Position numbers and translations under genes: made by a program. Shown here one piece after another: positions 53,358-62,293 of a DNA stretch of 64,000 bases. Positions within the stretch are counted from its first letter, which is position 1; each line of letters opens with the position of its first letter. The stretch covers positions 97,380 to 161,379 of the forward strand of contig NZ_JAPFGA010000012.1 of assembly GCF_026241135.1 (NCBI RefSeq), written 5' to 3'. Source of the stretch: Galbibacter kalidii (lineage in GTDB: Bacteria > Bacteroidota > Bacteroidia > Flavobacteriales > Flavobacteriaceae). The notes under the pieces are model-generated. The model was not told the DNA's origin. It ran no database searches and worked only from the letters and a program-made list of their open reading frames with translations.

Positions 53358-54287
53358 CTATTGTTTGATTTTAGAGGCCAGTAAATAAATTACTGCCATT
53401 CTGATGGCTACGCCATTCTCTACCTGATTCAGGATGATAGCCTGTTTAGAATCGGCCACATCACTGGTAATCTCTACCCCTCGATTGATGGGGCCAGGGT
53501 GCATGATCACGATCTCCTTATCCAAGGAATCCAACAAGACCTTGTTCACGCCAAATTGCTGGGTATATTCCCTTGTTGATGGGAAATAGCTGATATCCAT
53601 GCGTTCGTTTTGCACGCGCAACATATTGGCCACATCACACCATTCCAATGCTTTTCGCAGGTTGGTTTCTACTCCAACCCCAAGGGATTCGATATATTTC
53701 GGAATCAAAGTTTTTGGTCCGCATACTTTTACCTTGGCACCCTGTAGTTGTAGCGCAAAAATATTGGAAAGTGCCACCCTTGAGTGTAAAATATCGCCTA
53801 CGATCACCACATTCTTTCCTGAAACATCACCCAGTTTTTCCCTTATGGAATAGGTATCCAACAAAGCTTGTGTGGGGTGTTCATGAGCTCCATCACCCGC
53901 ATTTATAATACTTGCATTCACGTGTTTTGACAAAAAGACGCCTGCTCCGGGATTGGGATGTCTCATCACCACCATGTCTACTTTCATCGACAGGATATTA
54001 TTTACGGTATCGATAAGCGTTTCCCCTTTTTTAACTGAAGATTGTCCGGCTGAAAAGTTGACCACATCTGCGGATAAGCGTTTTTCAGCCAACTCAAACG
54101 ATAGTTTTGTACGCGTACTGTTTTCAAAAAATAAATTAGCTATTGTAATATCCCTAAGCGAAGGTACTTTTTTGATCGGTCTGTTGATCACTTCTTTAAA
54201 ATGATCGGTCGTTTCGAATATCAACTGAATATCTTCTGCCTTCAGATATTTAATTCCCAGTAAGTGGTTTACACTTAGTTCGCTCAT
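53358..54287 (-). CDS. pyrB: Aspartate carbamoyltransferase catalytic subunit
   Basis: The 309-residue enzyme has the carbamoyl-phosphate loop FENSTRTKLSFELAEKRL at about 53-70, HPTQALLDTYSIREKLG and the aspartate-binding region LRVQNERM. It makes carbamoyl-aspartate, the first committed step of pyrimidine synthesis. No pyrI regulatory gene is present and PyrR is encoded directly upstream (12 bp), so control is likely by PyrR, as in Gram-positive-type organisms. Length is standard. Confidence 0.97.
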   Translation of the reverse strand: MSELSVNHLLGIKYLKAEDIQLIFETTDHFKEVINRPIKKVPSLRDITIANLFFENSTRTKLSFELAEKRLSADVVNFSAGQSSVKKGETLIDTVNNILSMKVDMVVMRHPNPGAGVFLSKHVNASIINAGDGAHEHPTQALLDTYSIREKLGDVSGKNVVIVGDILHSRVALSNIFALQLQGAKVKVCGPKTLIPKYIESLGVGVETNLRKALEWCDVANMLRVQNERMDISYFPSTREYTQQFGVNKVLLDSLDKEIVIMHPGPINRGVEITSDVADSKQAIILNQVENGVAIRMAVIYLLASKIKQ

Positions 54288-54299
54288 TGTTTATAGCTA

Positions 54300-54839
54300 T
54301 TATTTACTTATCAAATATATTTTATCCTCTCCGTCATTTTCCTTCCACATCACTTTCACTTTTTCTTGATTGATAGCATCGACCTGCCGCCCTCTGTAAT
54401 CTGGTTGTATAGGAAGGTTCCTACTGAAGCGTCTGTCTATCAGGGTGAGTAATTCAATTTCATTAGGTCTTCCAAAAGACTGAATGGCCGTAAGTGCGGC
54501 ACGGATACTCCTCCCGGTATATAACACATCATCGATAAAAACCACGTTCTTCCCTTCTACCAGAAAATCGATTTTGGTTTTATTGGCTTCCAAGATTTTC
54601 TCTCCCCTACGGAAGTCATCCCTATAAAAAGTGATGTCCAGATATCCCAGTTTTATGTCTTTAACTTTATATTCTTCTTTGAGTAGTTTTTTTAGGCGTT
54701 CTGCCACGAAAATCCCCCTTGGCTGAATCCCAATTAGGACAGTATTTTTAAAATCCAAGTGATTTTCAATGAGTTGACAAGCCAATCGGTGAAGTATGAT
54801 GTTGATTTCTTTAGCGGAAAGCAAGACTTTTTGACTCAT
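54300..54839 (-). CDS. pyrR: Bifunctional pyr operon regulator/uracil phosphoribosyltransferase
   Basis: The 179-residue PRTase-fold protein has the PRPP loop VVFIDDVLYTGRSIRAALTA at about 99-118 and the N-terminal LLSAKEINIILHRLACQLIE with GIQPRGIFVAERL. PyrR binds pyr mRNA to attenuate transcription in response to UMP in Bacillus, and also makes UMP from uracil. Here it is upstream of pyrB on the same strand. A PyrR-binding anti-antiterminator loop was not recognised before it, so the RNA-binding role is unproved. Confidence 0.95.
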   Translation of the reverse strand: MSQKVLLSAKEINIILHRLACQLIENHLDFKNTVLIGIQPRGIFVAERLKKLLKEEYKVKDIKLGYLDITFYRDDFRRGEKILEANKTKIDFLVEGKNVVFIDDVLYTGRSIRAALTAIQSFGRPNEIELLTLIDRRFSRNLPIQPDYRGRQVDAINQEKVKVMWKENDGEDKIYLISK

Positions 54840-54958
54840 ATTTTTATTAGAAATATACGATTTGTAAAATTACATATTTTTATGGAGAAATGTCGTATAT
54901 GGATTTAGATAAATTTTTGAGGATAAAAAAGGGAAGGTTTATTCAAATAATTATTTAC

Positions 54959-55031
54959 TGTCAGTTCGAGCGCAGTCGAGAACTACATAATCACAAGAAA
55001 CCAAAAGGTTTCGACTGCGCTCAACCTGACA
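54959..55031. repeat. Hairpin repeat unit B, between pyrR and murA
   Basis: TGTCAGTTCGAGCGCAGTCG at the left and the complement of TGTCAGGTTGAGCGCAGTCG at the right form a stem of about 25 bp with few mismatches around a 23-nt loop. It shares the TGTCAG-GAGC-GTCGA skeleton with 33102-33190 and 46256-46278. Confidence 0.75.
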
Positions 55032-55076
55032 AAACTCAGTTTTTATTACTTTAGAAGACCCTCTTTGCTCTTAAAA

Positions 55077-56387
55077 TCAATCCAACCTTACGATCTTGGC
55101 TCCGATGGCGTTCAACCTACCATCAATGTTTTGATAACCACGGTCTATCTGTTCGATATTGTGGATGGTGGATGTGCCTTTAGCTGACAATGCAGCAATC
55201 AACAGAGAGACACCTGCACGAATATCAGGAGAAGTCATGGTGGTCGCTTTTAAAGTCGATTTAAAATCATGTCCGATTACAGTAGCTCTATGCGGATCGC
55301 ATAAAATTATTTTTGCCCCCATATCGATAAGTTTATCGACAAAGAAAAGACGGCTTTCAAACATCTTTTGATGAACCAAAACACTTCCTCTGGCCTGTGT
55401 AGCTACTGTGAGTATGATACTCAATAAATCGGGTGTAAAACCAGGCCAAGGCGCATCTGAAATGGTTAAAACCGAACCATCTATAAAACTCTGCACCTCG
55501 TAACCCTCTGTATGTTCAGGGATAAAAATATTATCCTCTTGTTTTTCTACGGTAATTCCCAATTTTCTAAAAACATTGGGGATTTGCCCCAGGTAATCCC
55601 AGCTTACATTTTTTATGGTCAATTCGCTTCTGGTCATAGCTGCCATCCCGATCCAGCTTCCGATCTCGATCATATCCGGTAAAACGGTATGTTCTGTACC
55701 TCCAAGATGACTTACTCCTTCTATGGTGAGTAAATTAGATCCTACTCCGCTTATCTTCGCTCCCATTCTGTTCAGCATAGAGCACAATTGTTGCAAATAG
55801 GGTTCGCAAGCAGCATTGTATATGGTTGTAGTTCCTTCAGCAAGCACAGCTGCCATCACAATATTGGCAGTCCCCGTTACCGATGCTTCATCCAAAAGCA
55901 TATAGGTTCCTTTTAGTTTTTTGGCTTCTACACCATAAAAATATTCTTCGCGATTATATCTGAATTTGGCACCCAATTTTATAAAACCTTCAAAATGGGT
56001 ATCCAATCTCCTACGTCCAATTTTATCACCTCCGGGTTTTGGGATATAGCCTTTCCCGAAACGCGCCAACAACGGACCAACAATCATAATCGATCCCCGT
56101 AATCCGCGTCCGTCTTGTTTGAACTGTTCCAACTGTAGATAGTCCAAGTTAAGATCATCCGCTTTGAAGGTATAAGAAGCTGTTCCTACTTTTTGGATGG
56201 TAACACCCAGGTTTTCGAGCAGGTCGATCAATTTATTGACATCAATAATATTCGGAATGTTGTGTATGGTCACCTTTTCGTCCGTTAGCAAAACGGCACA
56301 AAGTATCTGGAGTGTCTCATTTTTTGCACCCTGCGGAAGAATTTCCCCTTTTAACTGAGTTCCTCCTTCAATTTTAAATGTTCCCAT
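55077..56387 (-). CDS. murA: UDP-N-acetylglucosamine 1-carboxyvinyltransferase
   Basis: The 436-residue EPT-fold enzyme starts FKIEGGTQLKGEILPQGAKN and has the loop LARFGKGYIPKPGGDKIG, where E. coli has the active-site Cys115 in PGGCTIG. Here the residue is Asp at about 121. Asp at this place keeps activity and gives natural resistance to fosfomycin, as known from mycobacteria and chlamydia. It makes UDP-GlcNAc-enolpyruvate, the first committed step of peptidoglycan synthesis. It lies 18 bp downstream of the DUF4290 gene on the same strand. Confidence 0.96.
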   Translation of the reverse strand: MGTFKIEGGTQLKGEILPQGAKNETLQILCAVLLTDEKVTIHNIPNIIDVNKLIDLLENLGVTIQKVGTASYTFKADDLNLDYLQLEQFKQDGRGLRGSIMIVGPLLARFGKGYIPKPGGDKIGRRRLDTHFEGFIKLGAKFRYNREEYFYGVEAKKLKGTYMLLDEASVTGTANIVMAAVLAEGTTTIYNAACEPYLQQLCSMLNRMGAKISGVGSNLLTIEGVSHLGGTEHTVLPDMIEIGSWIGMAAMTRSELTIKNVSWDYLGQIPNVFRKLGITVEKQEDNIFIPEHTEGYEVQSFIDGSVLTISDAPWPGFTPDLLSIILTVATQARGSVLVHQKMFESRLFFVDKLIDMGAKIILCDPHRATVIGHDFKSTLKATTMTSPDIRAGVSLLIAALSAKGTSTIHNIEQIDRGYQNIDGRLNAIGAKIVRLD

Positions 56388-56405
56388 GAAAAAATCTAGT
56401 AAGCG

Positions 56406-57047
56406 TTAGTAACGTTTTTTACTTCTTCCTTTGCTGTGGTGCTTTCTTGAACTGGTATTTCGAGTTTTACTGCTTTTGTTTCTTACCAAGTTCTTGCTCT
56501 CCGCCAAGTCTTCGTCCCATTTGGCCAAGTTGATCTTTCCATCACTCAACTCGAATAAATGTTTAAAGATAACCTCGTCTTCCACAGTATCTTTGTTCCA
56601 GTTAAGGTAACATTTTTTCATGTGGTTAGCGATAGTGAATTTAAGTGCGTCTTTTAGGTCACCCTCTTCCCAACTCACACACACATCGATCATTCGTTTG
56701 ATATTGTTTCCGTAGAACCTGTATTTTGGGTGGTTTTGCGGATATTCCAAACGCTCGGGGCGTTCTTCCAACATTTCCCGTGTCGGTTTTGGGAACGGAG
56801 AATCTACATCGAGCTTGAAGTCAGAAATAATAAACAGTTGATCCCACAACTTGTGCTGAAAGTCAGGAACATCCCGTAAATGCGGATTCAAATTTCCCAT
56901 TACGGCAATAATAGCTTGTGCCACTTTATTGCGTTCTTCCTTATCTTCAATAGCCGTGGCGTAATCTATCATTTTTTGTATGTGACGCCCATATTCAGGA
57001 ATAATTAGCTTGGGACGTTCGCTGTTGTACTCTAAGTTTTCGATCAA
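56406..57047 (-). CDS. DUF4290 family protein
   Basis: The 213-residue protein is of DUF4290, a Bacteroidota family of unknown function: EYNSERPKLIIPEYGRHIQK, MIDYATAIEDKEERNKVAQA and IAVMGNLNPHLRDVPDFQHK at the start. The C-terminus is strongly basic (KTRNTSSRKHHSKGRSKKRY), suggesting nucleic acid or ribosome binding. It stands directly upstream of murA and is often its neighbour in these genomes. Confidence 0.85.
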   Translation of the reverse strand: MIENLEYNSERPKLIIPEYGRHIQKMIDYATAIEDKEERNKVAQAIIAVMGNLNPHLRDVPDFQHKLWDQLFIISDFKLDVDSPFPKPTREMLEERPERLEYPQNHPKYRFYGNNIKRMIDVCVSWEEGDLKDALKFTIANHMKKCYLNWNKDTVEDEVIFKHLFELSDGKINLAKWDEDLAESKNLVRNKSSKTRNTSSRKHHSKGRSKKRY

Positions 57048-57142
57048 AATAAAATGAAATTATTTAATGAAGTTCGTTTCTGTGTATTGCATTATGCTTT
57101 ACTGCTTGCAAAATAATAAATTTTACATTGCTTCAAAGGAAT

Positions 57143-57436
57143 TTACAAGGAAATAACGTCTTCTACCACACTTACTTCCTTATATTTGTCTATAACGGCA
57201 TCCGGATTTTCCATATTCACCTCTACAGACACACTGGTATATTTTCCGTTTGACGATTGTTTTGTTTTTATACAAGCTGCATTATCCTCAAAAATCGATT
57301 CTATTTTTTCAATTTTTTCTTCTACGGTAGGGACAATAAATTTATATAGATATGTAGATGGCCATTCCGTACTTTCTTCCAACTGTTCTTTCAAACGTAT
57401 GTAAAATGCCTCTATTTCTTTTTCATCTTTTGCCAT
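57143..57436 (-). CDS. DUF493 (YbeD-like) family protein
   Basis: The start is taken at ATG 57436 (MAKDEKEIEAFYIRLKEQLE); the open frame extends 16 codons further upstream, but the longer form would put cysteine-rich sequence before the conserved part. The 97-residue protein has the DUF493 layout: helix, the YLYKFIVPTVEEKIEKIESI strand-helix, and a terminal NPDAVIDKYKEVSVVEDVIS. YbeD-type proteins are thought to be small allosteric-like (ACT-fold) regulators. It diverges from the ATPase at 57536. Confidence 0.78.
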   Translation of the reverse strand: MAKDEKEIEAFYIRLKEQLEESTEWPSTYLYKFIVPTVEEKIEKIESIFEDNAACIKTKQSSNGKYTSVSVEVNMENPDAVIDKYKEVSVVEDVISL

Positions 57437-57535
57437 AACAATCTTAAGCTTGTCTTTTTTGCAAAGATAGGTTTTACAAATCAATTTTTTAATTCCATTA
57501 TCATTTAGTTATTTTGCCTTTTCCAGAGTAATAAA

Positions 57536-58072
57536 ATGAAGACAAACAAAAAAATTGTAATTACCGGTGCTCCAGGTACGGGGAAAACTTCGGTTATCAA
57601 TGCACTTAAAAATAAGAATTATAAGTGTCTCCCTGAAATTTCAAGACAAATAACCCTAGAGGCCAGGGAAAATGGCATTGAACAACTTTTTTTAACTGAT
57701 CCTTTGTTATTTAGCAGAAAATTGCTGGAAGGCCGTATCAAACAATACAAAGAAGCCGAACTTCTCGAAGGAACCGTTTTTCTGGACAGAGGCATTCCCG
57801 ATGTGATTGCTTATATGGATTATGCTAAAGATGACTATCCGCAATACTTTAATGATGCCTGCAAAAAATACCACTATAAACAGGTTTTTTTATTACCGTC
57901 ATGGGAAGATATCTATACTTCCGATAATGAACGCTATGAAAATTATGAGGAAGCGGAACAAATCCACCACTACTTGAAAGCCGCCTATGAAAACTGTGGC
58001 TACGATCTTATTGAAGTACCAAAAGATACTGTAGAAAACAGGGTGGAATTCATTCTCAACCAGCTTGATTAA
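57536..58072 (+). CDS. P-loop ATPase (AAA_28 type)
   Basis: The 178-residue protein has a Walker A GAPGTGKTSV at about 11-20 and an overall AAA_28/kinase-like layout (CLPEISRQITLEARENGIEQ; TVFLDRGIPDVIAYMDYAKD; KQVFLLPSWEDIYTSDNERY). It resembles nicotinamide-riboside-kinase-type small ATPases, but no substrate can be assigned. It lies 47 bp upstream of recQ in the same direction and is likely co-transcribed. Confidence 0.82.
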   Translation: MKTNKKIVITGAPGTGKTSVINALKNKNYKCLPEISRQITLEARENGIEQLFLTDPLLFSRKLLEGRIKQYKEAELLEGTVFLDRGIPDVIAYMDYAKDDYPQYFNDACKKYHYKQVFLLPSWEDIYTSDNERYENYEEAEQIHHYLKAAYENCGYDLIEVPKDTVENRVEFILNQLD

Positions 58073-58119
58073 CTTTTACTTATTTTTATATTAGTCGTTT
58101 ATAACTTAAACCATAATCC

Positions 58120-60027
58120 ATGAAACTGAAGAAAAATCCTCATGACATTTTACAAGAATACTGGGGGTTCTCTTCGTTCATTCATCCTCAGGAGTCTATA
58201 ATCAACAGCATTCTTGACAAGAAAGACGCTTTGATACTGCTCCCTACGGGTGGAGGAAAATCTGTTTGCTATCAGGTTCCAGCATTGATCAACGACGGTA
58301 TTTGTATTGTTGTTTCACCTTTGATAGCGCTTATTAAAGATCAGGTAAACACCCTAAAAGATAAAGGTATAAAAGCCATAGGCCTGACCAGTAGCTTGAA
58401 ATTTGACGATGTAGACGCTCTTTTAGACAACTGCATTTATGGCAACTACAAGTTTCTGTACCTCTCGCCTGAGCGTTTACAGCAAGATTTGGTTCAGCAG
58501 CGCATCCGAAATATGAATGTAAACCTTATCGCGATCGATGAAGCACATTGTATTTCACAATGGGGAAATGACTTTAGACCTGCCTATCGAAATTGCGTTA
58601 TTTTGAAAGAATTCTTTCCCGACGTTCCTATGGTGGCCTTAACAGCTTCCGCCACGCGAGTGGTCGCTTCTGATATTGTTGAAAACCTTCAGCTCAACGA
58701 ACCTGCTATCATAAAAAAGACCTTCAAAAGGAACAATCTCTCTTATCAGGTTTTTGAAACTGAAGACAAGAACTACGAACTCGAAAAATTATTGAAAGAG
58801 AACACAGGCAGCGCCATTGTGTATGTGAGAAGCCGAAAAGCTACCATTGAAACCAGTGGTTTCCTCAATAAAAAAGGTATTAGTGCCGATTTTTTCCACG
58901 GAGGAATATCCAACAACGATAAAGACAAAAAACTCGCCGCTTGGCTCAATAACCAAACTAGGGTAATGGTAGCTACCAATGCCTTCGGGATGGGAATCGA
59001 TAAAGCTGATGTGCAAACGATCGTGCATTTGAATTTCCCCGAATCCTTGGAAAGTTATTATCAAGAAGCCGGACGGGCCGGAAGAAATGGCGACAAGGCT
59101 TATGCCGTTATTTTAAAGAGTGGCCATGATGAAGGTCGGTTGAAGAATCAGTTTGTAAAGACCCTTCCCGATGTCAATTTTATAAAACTGCTTTACAACA
59201 AACTGAACAATTATTTTCAAATTTCCTATGGCGAGGGCGTGCAAGAAACCTTCCCTTTGAATTTCAATCATTTTTGTCAGACCTATGATTTACCGGCTAT
59301 GCTGACCTACAATGGTTTGCGTGTGTTGGATAGGTATTCTGTAATCGCCCTTAATGAAACTTATTATAAAAAAATGAATATTCAGTTTACCACAACCAAC
59401 AATCAATTGTTCTACTATATGGATCAGCATCCTTCAGTAGAAAATATAGTGCAAAGCATTTTGAGAACCTACGGAAGTGTTTTTGATATGCCGACGACCA
59501 TCAACACCCTGTTGATCTCCAAAAAATCCAAAACCTTTGAACAGAAAGTATTGGATGTCTTACAGCAACTTCAAAAAGATGAGATCATCGATTATGAAGC
59601 GACAGATACCGATACCTTAATTACTTTCCTGACCCCAAGGGAAGACGACAAAACCATCAATGTGATCGCAAAACCGATTGAGCAACAAAACGAACTCAAA
59701 ATAAAGCGGGTTGAGGCGGTTATAAATTACACCAATAATGATACTGTTTGTAAAAGCATCCAATTGCTTCGTTATTTTGACGAAGAGGAAAAAGAGCCCT
59801 GTGGTATTTGCTCTGTTTGTGCAAAAAATGAAAATGATATTTCCGGAGATGTTTTATCCATTATAAAAGAAGAAATCATAAAAAGTTTGAAAAAGCAGTG
59901 CATGACTTCAAGGGAACTTGTGGAAAACATCACATTTAAGGAACCTTATATTTTAGATGCGCTAAAAGATCTGTTGGATGATGAGATTTTATCTATCAAT
60001 TCAAAGAATCAGTATTGTATTAATTAA
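58120..60027 (+). CDS. recQ: RecQ-type DNA helicase without HRDC domain
   Basis: The 635-residue helicase has Walker A LLPTGGGKSVCYQVPALIND at about 40-60, DEAH in AIDEAHCISQWGNDFRPAYR at about 140, and the motif VI region YYQEAGRAGRNGDKAYAVIL. The RecQ zinc site has Cys at about 543, 562, 565 and 568 (PCGICSVCAKNEN). After the winged-helix region the C-terminus is a short helical stretch rather than an HRDC domain, as in the smaller of the two RecQ forms usual in Bacteroidota. It acts in recombination and fork repair. Confidence 0.95.
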   Translation: MKLKKNPHDILQEYWGFSSFIHPQESIINSILDKKDALILLPTGGGKSVCYQVPALINDGICIVVSPLIALIKDQVNTLKDKGIKAIGLTSSLKFDDVDALLDNCIYGNYKFLYLSPERLQQDLVQQRIRNMNVNLIAIDEAHCISQWGNDFRPAYRNCVILKEFFPDVPMVALTASATRVVASDIVENLQLNEPAIIKKTFKRNNLSYQVFETEDKNYELEKLLKENTGSAIVYVRSRKATIETSGFLNKKGISADFFHGGISNNDKDKKLAAWLNNQTRVMVATNAFGMGIDKADVQTIVHLNFPESLESYYQEAGRAGRNGDKAYAVILKSGHDEGRLKNQFVKTLPDVNFIKLLYNKLNNYFQISYGEGVQETFPLNFNHFCQTYDLPAMLTYNGLRVLDRYSVIALNETYYKKMNIQFTTTNNQLFYYMDQHPSVENIVQSILRTYGSVFDMPTTINTLLISKKSKTFEQKVLDVLQQLQKDEIIDYEATDTDTLITFLTPREDDKTINVIAKPIEQQNELKIKRVEAVINYTNNDTVCKSIQLLRYFDEEEKEPCGICSVCAKNENDISGDVLSIIKEEIIKSLKKQCMTSRELVENITFKEPYILDALKDLLDDEILSINSKNQYCIN

Positions 60028-60179
60028 AATTTCAAAGGACAAATTCCAAGCACCAAGTAACAACAAAAATAAGAAGCTGACTCCTCCCTTCGGATTAAGG
60101 AAGCCGCTTTATTGCCAATTCTTCTGTGAAAATTGATGTACTTTTGACATATTATATAATACTGAGTGAATAAATAACC

Positions 60180-61133
60180 ATGAAAAAAGAATTGCGAATC
60201 GTTTTTATGGGAACACCCGACTTTGCGGTGGAAACCCTGAAACATATCATAGATAACCAATATAAAATAGTAGGTGTCATCACGGCACCGGACAGACCTG
60301 CGGGACGCGGACGGAAATTACAGCAATCGGCTGTGAAGAAGTTTGCCCTGGAAAACGATCTCACCGTACTACAACCTACCAACCTTAAAGACGAAGGTTT
60401 TTTAAAGGAACTAAAAGAGCTCAATGCCAATTTACAAGTTGTTGTCGCCTTCAGAATGTTGCCTAAAGTGGTTTGGGGCATGCCGGAATACGGTACTTTC
60501 AACCTACATGCTTCCCTCCTGCCCGATTATCGCGGAGCGGCACCTATCAATTGGGCAATTATAAACGGAGAAAAGAAAACCGGGACGACCACTTTTTTTA
60601 TTGATGAAAAAATAGACACCGGAGCTATCATCCTGCAAGAAGAAACTCCTATTGACGATGATGAGACCGCCGGTGACCTTCACGACCAATTGATGACAAG
60701 TGGCGCAGCATTGGTTATAAAAACATTACAACAAATAGAAAGCGGCACTATAGAAACGCAGCTTCAACCACAATCAGCAGAATTAAAAACTGCATACAAG
60801 CTCAACAAAGAGAACACCAGGATAGATTGGAATTCCCCTACGGAAACCATATACAATCTCATCCGGGGGCTTAGCCCTTATCCTACTGCATGGAGTTTGC
60901 TTAAAAATGGAACTCAAGACCCCATAAATGTCAAAATTTATGAGGTAGAGAAAGACATTCAATCACACAACGATGTACCTGGAACAATTTCCGTTGAAAA
61001 AAATGTAGTCTATATAGCTACAAAAGATGGTTATATTACACTGAAAGAGATACAATTACCCGGAAAACGGAAAATGATCATCAAGGACATTTTAAACGGT
61101 TATACATTTGAAAAAAATGCTAAGATGCTCTAA
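60180..61133 (+). CDS. fmt: Methionyl-tRNA formyltransferase
   Basis: The 317-residue enzyme has MGTPDFAVETLKHIID at the start, the folate-binding HASLLPDYRGAAPINWAIIN at about 111-130, and GTTTFFIDEKIDTGAIILQE. The C-terminal OB-like domain (YKLNKENTRIDWNSPTETIY; LKNGTQDPINVKIYEVEKDI) binds initiator tRNA. It formylates Met-tRNA to start translation. A peptide deformylase gene is not beside it. The 152-bp gap before it shows nothing recognisable. Confidence 0.96.
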   Translation: MKKELRIVFMGTPDFAVETLKHIIDNQYKIVGVITAPDRPAGRGRKLQQSAVKKFALENDLTVLQPTNLKDEGFLKELKELNANLQVVVAFRMLPKVVWGMPEYGTFNLHASLLPDYRGAAPINWAIINGEKKTGTTTFFIDEKIDTGAIILQEETPIDDDETAGDLHDQLMTSGAALVIKTLQQIESGTIETQLQPQSAELKTAYKLNKENTRIDWNSPTETIYNLIRGLSPYPTAWSLLKNGTQDPINVKIYEVEKDIQSHNDVPGTISVEKNVVYIATKDGYITLKEIQLPGKRKMIIKDILNGYTFEKNAKML

Positions 61134-61317
61134 GCCCGCGTTATCATTAAGGTTTCACAATGCCGATAAAAACCTAACTGTTATTAACAATATGAGTAAG
61201 TTATTAACAAAATCCCTGATTTCCGTTGATATTACTTGCATGGGAAGTAAATCCGTATAATTTTGTGATGCAAATAAAATAAATGTTTAACCGTATATTC
61301 ATTTAAATCTTTAAATT

Positions 61318-61590
61318 ATGAACAAAACAGAATTAATTGATGCAATGGCTGCTGATGCAGGAATCACAAAAGCAGCAGCAAAAAAGGCATTAGAATCTTT
61401 TTTAGGAAGCGTTGAAGGAACCCTTAAAAAAGGAGGTCGAGTTTCTTTAGTAGGTTTCGGTTCTTGGTCAGTTTCTAGAAGATCTGCAAGAGAAGGTAGA
61501 AATCCTCAAACTGGAAAAACTATCAAAATCGCTGCTAAAAATGTAGTTAAATTTAAAGCAGGTGCTGAATTAGCAGGTGCTGTTAATTAA
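61318..61590 (+). CDS. hup: HU family DNA-binding protein
   Basis: The 90-residue histone-like protein has the HU sequence from start to end: MNKTELIDAMAADAGITKAA, VSLVGFGSWSVSRRSAREGR, NPQTGKTIKIAAKNVVKFKA. It bends and compacts DNA as a dimer. It has its own terminator downstream and a 184-bp gap upstream, so it is probably a separate unit with its own promoter. Codon use is plain and the length is normal. Confidence 0.97.
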   Translation: MNKTELIDAMAADAGITKAAAKKALESFLGSVEGTLKKGGRVSLVGFGSWSVSRRSAREGRNPQTGKTIKIAAKNVVKFKAGAELAGAVN

Positions 61591-61626
61591 TGCAAATTAA
61601 TCAAACTAACTTCAATATAGTGAACG

Positions 61627-61650
61627 AAAAGCGCCTTTAGGGGCGCTTTT
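61627..61650 (+). terminator. Intrinsic terminator after hup
   Basis: AAAAGCGCC (61627-61635) and GGCGCTTTT (61642-61650) form a 9-bp stem with a TTTAGG loop, followed by a run of T, 36 bp after the HU stop. Confidence 0.9.
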
Positions 61651-61732
61651 TTAGTCTATAAGCCTAAAAAAACAGACAATTTATTTGACTATAAGCTATT
61701 TTTTTATAGATTTAAGATAAAAATGACAGCTT

Positions 61733-62293
61733 ATGGTTGCTTCAACTCCAAAGAAAGGCCATTTGCTAATTGCCGAACCTTCAATAATTGGCGATGTAGC
61801 TTTCAATAGGTCAGTAGTCCTGCTCGCTGAGCACAATAATGAGGGGTCTATTGGTTTTATATTGAACAAGCCCTTGAAATTCAGGCTTAATGATCTTGTT
61901 CCGGAAATAAAAAAGTCGCTTAAAGTTTATAACGGTGGCCCTGTAGAACAAGACAATCTATATTTTATCCACAAAATTCCGCATTTAATTTCCAACAGTA
62001 TTGAGATTTCCAATGGTATTTATTGGGGTGGGGATTTTGAGACCATCGTCGATCTTATCAATCAAGGGGATATAAAAAATTCTGATATTAAATTCTTTTT
62101 AGGATATTCCGGTTGGGACACCATGCAATTGGAAAAAGAATTGACGAGCAATTCGTGGGTGGTTTCAGAAAATAAATACAAAAGTAATATCATCAAAAAA
62201 CCGCCCATGCATTTTTGGAAAGAAAAAATGTTGGAACTGGGAGGCGATTATCTGCTTTGGTCCAATGCTCCCGAAAATCCGGGGCTAAATTAA
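61733..62293 (+). CDS. YqgE/AlgH family protein
   Basis: The 186-residue YqgE protein has LLIAEPSIIGDVAFNRSVVL, HNNEGSIGFILNKPLKFRLN and the C-terminal FFLGYSGWDTMQLEKELTSN, all typical. Its biochemical role is unsettled, although the family was named from effects on alginate regulation in Pseudomonas. Its stop overlaps the aminotransferase stop by 9 bp in convergent orientation. The length is normal and a suitable ATG leads the conserved region. Confidence 0.92.
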   Translation: MVASTPKKGHLLIAEPSIIGDVAFNRSVVLLAEHNNEGSIGFILNKPLKFRLNDLVPEIKKSLKVYNGGPVEQDNLYFIHKIPHLISNSIEISNGIYWGGDFETIVDLINQGDIKNSDIKFFLGYSGWDTMQLEKELTSNSWVVSENKYKSNIIKKPPMHFWKEKMLELGGDYLLWSNAPENPGLN

